A stretch of 64,000 nt of DNA from Cryptomeria japonica (taxonomy: Eukaryota > Streptophyta > Pinopsida > Cupressales > Cupressaceae): the NCBI RefSeq assembly GCF_030272615.1, contig NC_081409.1:646630468-646694467 (forward strand), given 5' to 3'. The position numbers and the translations under genes were made by a program. The notes under the pieces are model-generated. The model was given only the letters and a program-made list of their open reading frames with translations, was not told the DNA's origin and ran no database searches. Shown here one piece after another: positions 57,530 through 64,000 of the stretch (positions are counted from its first letter, which is position 1; every line of letters starts with the position of its first letter).

Positions 57530-58610
57530 ATTATGATTTGGCACTTTATATTAGTGCATTTACAACTACCACTAGCAATAAATACTAAGTGGTCTTGATT
57601 TCAATGCATTACAAAATCCTCATGAAAAACATATGCTGAGAATGAAATTTTGGCACAATATCAAAAAACAATAAATAGCACCACTACAATCTACACAAAA
57701 AATCATGCACTTTCAAAAAAAGAATCACCTTGATACGAGGTCATATGTGAAAGTTATGATCCTTTGAAGTTCACAAAACGAGAACTGTGCAGTGTCATGA
57801 CTAAGAATTTGTAATTTCAGAAAAATCTCTGCATCAAATCAAAAAACGGCTGCACTAGTGCATAGAGTACACAAAAATATCCAGAATCAAAAAAAATTTC
57901 GTGGAAAAATGAGTCCATATGAGTAAGAACGAAGCATTTGAAAATGGCCTTGAAAACTGCAACAGCGAATAGAGAGGGGTCCTACTGTAACTTTCTGAGT
58001 GCGTTTCTGCAAAATATATAGTCTGCAAGCAAAAACTAAAAGATACCCAGATGGTTTTTTTGTGCTACAAACAGAACCCAAAAGGCGTTTTTCTATTTGA
58101 TGTATAGAAAATGTAGATCCAGTGTAAATAGAATGACTTTAGATACAAAAAAATGATCCCAGCAACCAAAAATCAACATGCAAAGGCTGAATCAGCTACC
58201 AAAGTCAAGAGAAGGAATGCTGCAACTTGCAATATTGATTGAAAACACCAAATATGCAAGATGGTTGTCAGATTTGATCTTGAAACCCCAGTTTTGCAAC
58301 TGTGTATGACGATCTCTGATTTTGGTGAAATGAAAGCCAGATTTTGACTTTCTCAAGCCTCCTAGATGCGTTGGAACAACCACAGATGCTTCCAATATAA
58401 GCAGAAATGCTGCAATCACCCAGATTTCATAAAACACATGTGCAACCCCTAGCGATAAAAAAATTTCGTGAAACTTTTTTGATTCTCAAGATCATCCAAA
58501 GATGCAAGAGAAGAGCATACTGGGTTTTTTGAAAAACTATAATAAGATTTATTAGCCCCCCTCGAATCTCTCAAATATGGAAACTAAAATCTACTCTTGC
58601 ACATAGAATA
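57530..58610 (-). other. Copia C leader
   Basis: About 1.1 kb between primer site and gag. There is no long convincing frame. The upstream 815 bp are repeated at 59310-60125. Words such as TGCAGAGATTTTTCTGAAA recur. Confidence 0.6.
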
Positions 58611-58622
58611 GCTCTGATACCA
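58611..58622 (-). other. Primer binding site of Copia C
   Basis: TGGTATCAGAGC on the minus strand, directly next to LTR 2. The homologous site before LTR 3 (60114-60125) is TGGTATTAGAGC. Confidence 0.8.
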
Positions 58623-59072
58623 TGATAAAATCTGAAAAGATTATAAATCCAGAAAACTAGTGCAAATGAATGGATATCTAAACTATGAATGCAAATGATA
58701 TGAAATCAAAGTAGCAACACAGAGTTAGTCTCCAAGAGAGTAATGCAAATGCTAGAAGCAAAATAGCATTAAAAGGATTGAAAATCAAGAGATGCCAAAT
58801 ACAAGCCAGGTAGCATGCTTTTATAAACCAGGGAGAGGGAAGAGGTGGCAATACTGACTAATCAAGAGCAACCATCTCTTGGACTAAAAATAGGAAGTAT
58901 CTTCCCAAAATAGAAAATGGATGCACACATGTAAGAAGGTGACACCTCATAACCACTCACCTAATTAAGCATGATTTATTAACCTAAGCAAGATTAAAAG
59001 AAGTGTAGAAAAAACCTATGAATATAGGGAAAAAATAAATAACCCACTAGGAAATAAAAAACTACACTAACA
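58623..59072 (-). repeat. Copia C LTR 2 (middle)
   Basis: 450 bp, matching LTR 1. TATAAAA on the minus strand is at 58819-58825. The sequence to its right (CATATCTTG) is neither a purine tract nor a target duplication. Confidence 0.9.
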
Positions 59073-59310
59073 CATATCTTGTTCCAAAGCTCCCATTTTG
59101 TCGCATAGACAGTCACAGAGCACGTCGACAAAGGTTGTGAAATTCGGCATCAAACCTGGTAGTTGCGATTGGTTCAAAATTTCAAAAGTGTTCCTTGTTT
59201 CTAACGTAGTCTTCACACAAAATTCTTGGTAACACTAACCAAAACAATCGGCATAAGACACCAGCGGATTACCATGGGCATTCTCACCAAATAAAGCCTG
59301 AGAATCTGAG
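59073..59310 (-). other. Non-element insert with an exon-like frame
   Basis: This segment lies between the middle LTR and the duplicated leader, where a purine tract would be expected. It does not match the Copia C internal region. On the minus strand one frame runs through it with a single stop: ALFGENAHGNPLVSYADCFG, stop, CYQEFCVKTTLETRNTFEIL, and MPNFTTFVDVLCDCLCDKMG. A TTCTCAG acceptor-like word precedes it. I do not recognise the protein. It may be a captured piece of a host gene. Confidence 0.4.
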
Positions 59311-60125
59311 AATCTGCAATTTCGAAAAAATCTCTGCATCAAAATCAAAAAATGGCTGCATTAGTGCATAGAGCACAAAAAAATATCTAGAATCAAAAAA
59401 ATTTCATGGAAAAAAGAGTCCGTATGAGCAAGAACGAAGCATTTGAAAACAACCTTCAAAACTTGAACAGCCACAAACAAGGGTCTTGCTGTAACTTTTT
59501 GAGTGCGTTTCTGTAAAATATATAGTCTGCATGCAAAAAATAAAAGATACCCAAATGGTTTTTTTGTGCTACGAACAAAACCCAAAAGGCATTTTTCTAT
59601 TTGATGTATAGAAGATGTAGATCTAGTGTAAATAGAATGACTTTAGATACAAAAAACGACCCTAGCAACCAAAAAACGGCATGCAAAGGCTGAATCAGCT
59701 ACCAAAGTCAAGAGAAGGAATGTTGGAACCTGCAATATTGATTGAAAACACCAAATATGCAAGATGGTTGTCAGATTTGATCTTGAAACCTCAATTTTGC
59801 AACTGTGTATAATGATCTCTGATTTCGGTGAAACAAAAGCAAGATTTTGACTTTCTCAAGCCTCCTGGACACGTTGGAACAGCCAGAAATGCTTCTAGTA
59901 TAACCAAAAATGCTGCAATCACCCAGATTTCATAAAATGCATGTGCAAACCCCAACAATAAAATTTTTTTGTCAAACTTTTCTGATTCTCCAGATCATCC
60001 AAAGATACAAGAGAAGAGCATACTGGGTTTTTCAAAAAACTATAATAAGATTTATTAGCCTCCCCCGAATCTCTCAAATATGGAAACTAAAATCTACTCT
60101 TGCACATAGAATAGCTCTAATACCA
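59311..60125 (-). repeat. Second copy of the Copia C leader
   Basis: Matches 57808-58622 along its length with scattered differences and ends in a primer site at 60114-60125 before LTR 3. No gag follows. Confidence 0.85.
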
Positions 60126-61887
60126 TGATAAAATTTGAAAAGATTATAAACCTAGAAAACTAGTACAAATGAATAGATATCTATGTAGATAGGAAATGTG
60201 GAAAACATCAAAGCAACATAAACAATAGCCTAGTTCAATCACGAAAAACTCAATTGCAGTGACAAATCCTAATTACATTCAATGAAAATATGAAAACAAG
60301 ACATTCAAGATTGAAAACTAAGCAAACCAAATGCAGATGTCTTCTTCATGTGGCTCCATTGTCCTTCTTTCTCCTTCAAATAGCTTTGTTTGTGGATCTC
60401 ACCTACTAGTGCATAAGCATGATGTGAAAGCAAGTAGACAAGACGAGATGACAACATAAAGGTATTAGAAGCGTGATTGATTCGACCAGGGACTTTGATT
60501 GAAGAAATTCATCCAATTTATAGACAAATTGGAGAAAAGACAAGATTAGCATGAAATTGATATTAGAGGTAATTGATTTCAAAATGGCGAAATTGAGTTG
60601 AAGGAAGAAGGTTATGACACCTTCCATGTCATGAATTATGACATATTGCCAATGCAAAGGTTAGAGGACTAAAAAATTATGACATTTTACTATGCCAATA
60701 GTATGACACATGAGAAATTCATTCTTCCATCGAAGCACAAAAATAGGGAGAGACTAGAGAGAAATTAATTAGGTGGAAATTGAATTTGACAAATTAGAAA
60801 ATTAGGAAATTAGAAAATTAGAAATGATGTGGAAATTAGGAAATTAGAAATTGATGAAATTAGAAAATTAGGTGAATTAATTAATAATTTTTCATTCATT
60901 AATTAATTCACAAAAAGAGGGGGAATTAATTAGCCAATTAAATAAATATTTAATTGTGACAAGAATACTTAGGATAAATAAATAAATTATTTAACCTAGA
61001 GGGAAAATGACAAACAAGATTAAATGAATAAATCATAAAACCTTAGAAGATTAGGTCTTCACAAAAGATAATTGATGTAAATTCGATTTAATCATGATTC
61101 TGACTTGATAAATGATTTGATTGATAAACAATTGAAATTGGTTGACAAATTGACCAATATTGATAAAGAGACCAAATTGATATGCGCCAATTGACATGAT
61201 TGAAGAGGACAAGGATCGATGACAAATCGATCGCAAAATTGATGAGATTGACAAGAACGAGGATCAATGACAAATCGATCTCAAAATGACAAGATTGATA
61301 AGAGGACAAAACCCTAATTCAAAAGGGATAAAAATGAGGAATGTAGAAGAAGGACTCGATGCTCACAAATGATAAAGACCAAGTACGCAACATAGAAGAA
61401 ATGTTAATGCGATGCAAAAACCTAAAATAAGGCAATGCGCTAATGTTAAAGTATGACTCCACAAGCATTGACCATTTTTAGGTCTCTACAATCTAAAATA
61501 TGAATGCAAATGATACAAAATCAAAGTAGCAACACAGAGTTAGTCTCTAAGAGAGTAATGCAAATGCTAGAAGAAAAATAGCATTAAGAGGATGCAAAAT
61601 CAAGAGATGCCAAATACAAGTCAGGTAGCATGCTTTTATAAACCAGGGAGAGGGAAGAGGTGGCAATACCAACCAATCAAGAGCAACCATCTCTTGGACT
61701 AAAGATAGCAAGTATCTTCCCAAGATAGAAAATGGATGCACACATATAGGAAGGTGAAACCTCATAACCACTCACCTAATTAAGCATGATTTATTAACCT
61801 AAGCAAGATTAAAAGAAGTGTAGAAAAAACCTAGGAATATAGGGAAAAAATAAATAACCCACTAGGAAATAAAAACCTACACTAATA
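60126..61887 (-). repeat. Copia C LTR 3, split by a solo LTR
   Basis: 60126-60183 plus 61491-61887 match LTR 1. The right end CACTAATA is followed by the outer target duplication GATTG. Confidence 0.85.
60184..61490 (-). repeat. Solo LTR, family G1
   Basis: 1307 bp, plus-strand ends TGTAGATAGG and GGTCTCTACA, flanked by ATCTA at 60179-60183 and 61491-61495. It is the complete version of the truncated LTR at 881-2155. ATGACA words near 60640-60710 and a degenerate GATTGATAA/GATCGATTTG array at 60980-61320 are present in both. Confidence 0.85.
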
Positions 61888-61892
61888 GATTG

Positions 61893-62620
61893 GACTTCTC
61901 AATGTTTTTCCGGGATGTCTCTTCTATTGGATATTGTTTTTTTGGTCTAAGGCCGACATGGTTTGTAATTATGTAATTGGTTTATTATCTGGTGCTCGAC
62001 CTAATTGTTTATGGTCAAGGGTTTGTATATATAGATGTAAGATCTTATTGTAGATTAGAGATATGGTTATGGAAATGAAATGTAATGTGCGAATAATGTA
62101 TTATCATTCAAGCAGAGGATTTGGTCGATCATTAGAGATCGAATTGGGTTTATGTAAGAGGATTTAGTCCTCCGGTATTGAGCTTAAACCAAACTGTACT
62201 CAGGCATAGGAGATGCTATCTTTTGCAGTTCAACACTTCTCCGGATTGCAGTCTGGATTTCTATGTAGTCAGTGAGACTCCTTTAGTGATGAGTAGTGCG
62301 CTCTAGGCTGTTGGCCTTCCTGCAAGTGCAGACTCCTGAATTGTAATTCACATACTTACCGCAGAAATATTATCTGACTGTGGGTAGACTTCCCGCTGTG
62401 GTTTTTCCCTTTACCAAGTTTTCCACGTATAAATCTTGGTGTCATGTGGATGGTATTTATTCTATGATTATTGTTTATGTTTAATTGGTTTAACTGCTAT
62501 TCTGGTATTAATGTTTTGGGTTCCGGTATTAAAGTTTTAATTGCTAATAGTTTCGATAATCTATGACAACTAATTCACCCCCCCTCTTAGTTGTCTTCTG
62601 GTTATTTAAACTGTCTAACA
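61893..62620 (+). repeat. 3' LTR of Copia B, right part
   Basis: Continues the LTR cut at 52739. TATATATA is near 62025, the GTTTTTCCC module near 62401 and the C-run near 62577. Ends CTGTCTAACA. Confidence 0.85.
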
Positions 62621-63492
62621 AGAGACACTGAGGATCCAATATAGGGGAAGTAGATTTATTTAGAGGATCCAGAATTTAGTCAAGGCTCCATCAACCTTGT
62701 TTCTTTGTCCCCTATTCAAGTGCTTAAATTGGCCGCATTTGCTGAAGCCAAAGCCTGTGAAGATTTGGAAAAATCATGCTTAGAGAACAATGAGTTGGTC
62801 ATTTTGGCATGCAGTGTATTGGAGAAATTTATGCCTTCAATTCAGAAGGACTTATCAGACACTCCATCCGACAATCTGAAAAGCCTAATCAATTTTATGG
62901 ATAATCACTTTCAATCATTTGAAAATTCTGCTGAAGAGAAGGTCCGCGATAAATTCTATGCTAGAATGTTTCAAACTCTGAAGAAGATGGTTGCACGTGA
63001 CAGAATCACCTTGAATATGGGTATAAAAGGAATTCAAGATGCATTGTCTAAGTGAGGAAATATCTATAAGTCAAGTTTAAAGCTATCTAGGTTTACTCAA
63101 GATATTGAGAGTAAGATTAAAGAGCGTGAGAATCAACTTGTCAAATTGTCTCAGTCATTTGATCCATTATCAGTCTCCTTGAGTAGTCATGAAACTTAGG
63201 TAGTATCTTTGCTTGAGAATAATAGGACTTTGAATCAAGAAATGGATAAAATAGTTAGCAAAGTGTGTGAACTTAGGAGCCTTATCACTCCTAAAATGGA
63301 TATTATGCTTAGTGGTTTAGAAGATGCTTAAGTTGCCATGAAATCTTCAGAGCCATCCGATCTAAGATCAGTAGAGGAACTTGCATACTTGCTTAGTGGG
63401 CTCATAATTGTGATGGAAAGTCTTAAGAAGGGCTAAGATAGCCATCTAAAATCCTTGAGAAATTCTCATGCAGATATTTTTCAATTTTTTTG
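62621..63492 (+). pseudogene. ORF2, C-terminal part, of a further non-autonomous element
   Basis: A single frame runs from 62621 to about 63490 with a few stops (62642, 62651, 63053-63055, 63197, 63329 and later). It includes LEDPEFSQGSINLVSLSPIQ, the helical block VLKLAAFAEAKACEDLEKSC and the terminal coiled coil with EMDKIVSKVCELRSLITPKM, then SVEELAYLLSGLIIVMESL. N1 has SPTELMMMATQKL and RSLRGLVSPRLD, then EKETLAHLLSGLVSISKTF in the same order. The open frame at 62705 has no ATG, so coding continues from upstream, which Copia B has cut off. Confidence 0.65.
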
Positions 63493-63707
63493 AGTATAAC
63501 TGTATGCATATGTAATGCAACATTTTTGGTTTTTGAAACTCTACCTTTGTGATTGATGTGAAAAGTGAAAAATGTTGATCTAAGGGGGAGTTATTAGTTT
63601 TTGGAGTCCAGTAGTCAGATTTTTGGAGGCAGTGTATATATTTAGGTTTTGGTTTGACACTTAGTCATTTTTTACTAAGTGTTGCTATCAATGCCAAAGG
63701 GCGAGAT
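63493..63707 (+). other. 3' untranslated region and purine tracts
   Basis: TAAGGGGGAG near 63582 and CAATGCCAAAGGGCGAG at 63691-63707. GTTGCTATCAATG at 63681-63693 is the left arm of the family inverted repeat; CATTGATGGAAAC at 63746-63758 is the right arm. Confidence 0.6.
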
Positions 63708-64000
63708 TGTTGGCAAGAGACACTGCAAGTATGTTTTTATGTTTTCATTGATGGAAACATATCTATTTTGGCATTCATACTTCATGTTTTCATCATTTCA
63801 GAAGATTAAGTGGAGAATTATTGAGTACAGTAATGTCTGGTAAGATGAACAAGATATCCAACAGAATGTTCAATGTTTTGGTTAGCAAATTATTTTGGCT
63901 ATGTATTTTGCTATGTAGATTTTAGAGAAAGTTTGTGGATATGTAATATTCTTTATTCTAGGATTGTGGCATCTGGTAATGATTTTCATGTTAGTTGGGA
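63708..64000 (+). repeat. Start of a 3' LTR, cut by the window end
   Basis: Begins TGTTGGCAAGAGACACTGC after the purine tract. No partner LTR is in the window. Confidence 0.6.

Larger units (their letters stand above)
52740..61887 (-). mobile_element. Copia C: composite minus-strand Copia with three LTRs
   Basis: The whole block is flanked by GATTG at 52735-52739 and 61888-61892. It holds three copies of a 450-bp LTR: 52740-53188, 58623-59072 and 60126-61887 (the last split by a solo LTR). Between the first two lies a full Copia internal region with gag and pol. Between the last two lie about 240 bp of unrelated sequence and an 815-bp copy of the leader. The middle LTR has no target duplication of its own. 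This is LTR-internal-LTR-partial internal-LTR, best explained by unequal recombination. Confidence 0.8.
49396..62620 (+). mobile_element. Copia B LTR retrotransposon, same family as Copia-1
   Basis: It comprises a truncated 5' LTR (about 49396-49738), pol from the integrase onward (49739-51929), purine tracts and a 3' LTR (52259-52739 plus 61893-62620) split by Copia C. The 3' LTR aligns with 6170-7380. Everything from the primer site to the integrase catalytic core is deleted, so LTR and integrase are directly joined. Target duplication cannot be read. Confidence 0.8.

Noticed and set aside
62621-62631. AGAGACACTG beside the Copia B LTR end, the same as a word near the start of the LTR at 63708
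   Set aside because: An 11-base match with no extension on either side. The first copy lies in ORF2 coding, so it is probably chance.

Overview
The window reads as a repeat-filled intergenic stretch of a large plant nuclear genome. It is AT-rich, has no intact host gene, no tRNA or rRNA gene, and almost every base that can be assigned belongs to LTR retrotransposons nested in one another. Element density, LTRs of 1.1-1.7 kb, solo LTRs and long decayed Copia elements suggest a gymnosperm such as a conifer. That is an inference from style, not from a marker gene. The only trace of an ordinary host gene is a decayed fragment of a mitochondrial stomatin-like (SPFH) protein at 40427-40850. A possible captured exon lies at 59073-59310.

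Layout. 1-880 is a fragment of a retroelement protein called ORF2 here. 881-2150 is a truncated LTR (family G1) and 2142-2885 a broken Gypsy reverse transcriptase/RNase H. 2886-6164 is non-coding, with a cluster of small hairpins and a SINE-like sequence. 6170-21290 is a Copia element (Copia-1, TSD AATCC). It holds a non-autonomous element N1 (7576-12070), and its 3' LTR is split by a second one, N2 (14248-20699, TSD GTTTA). 21480-22020 is a LINE-type RNase H remnant cut by a minus-strand non-autonomous element N3 (22026-39316, TSD GTTGG). N3 contains Copia A (23319-31365), which itself carries a solo LTR (27368-28514, TSD GGTTG). A Gypsy-like solo LTR (37033-38483) sits in the 5' LTR of N3. 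39322-43850 is mostly unassigned. 43895-49395 holds pieces of minus-strand Copia D, fused to an ORF2 fragment and broken by a plus-strand LTR. 49396-62620 is Copia B, same family as Copia-1. Its 3' LTR was the target of a composite three-LTR minus-strand element, Copia C (52740-61887, TSD GATTG), whose last LTR holds a G1 solo LTR (60184-61490, TSD ATCTA). 62621-64000 is the 3' end of another non-autonomous element.

The most interesting system is the family of non-autonomous elements N1, N2, N3 and the fragments at 1-880, 43895-44440 and 62621-64000. The best preserved copies have tRNA-Met-type primer sites, purine tracts and a Gag-like protein made of a coiled coil plus CCHC zinc knuckles. 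They encode no protease, integrase or reverse transcriptase. Instead they encode a second, roughly 1000-residue protein (ORF2) that I do not recognise. Copia-1 retains the start of the same coiled-coil Gag, so it or its relatives are the likely source of enzymes in trans. A 13-16 bp inverted repeat brackets the purine tract and the 3' LTR start in most of these elements.

Almost every coding region has stops or frameshifts. The clear exception is the N3 Gag-like frame at 35412-36623, which is open for 404 codons. All element boundaries given with target-site duplications were read directly from the sequence.
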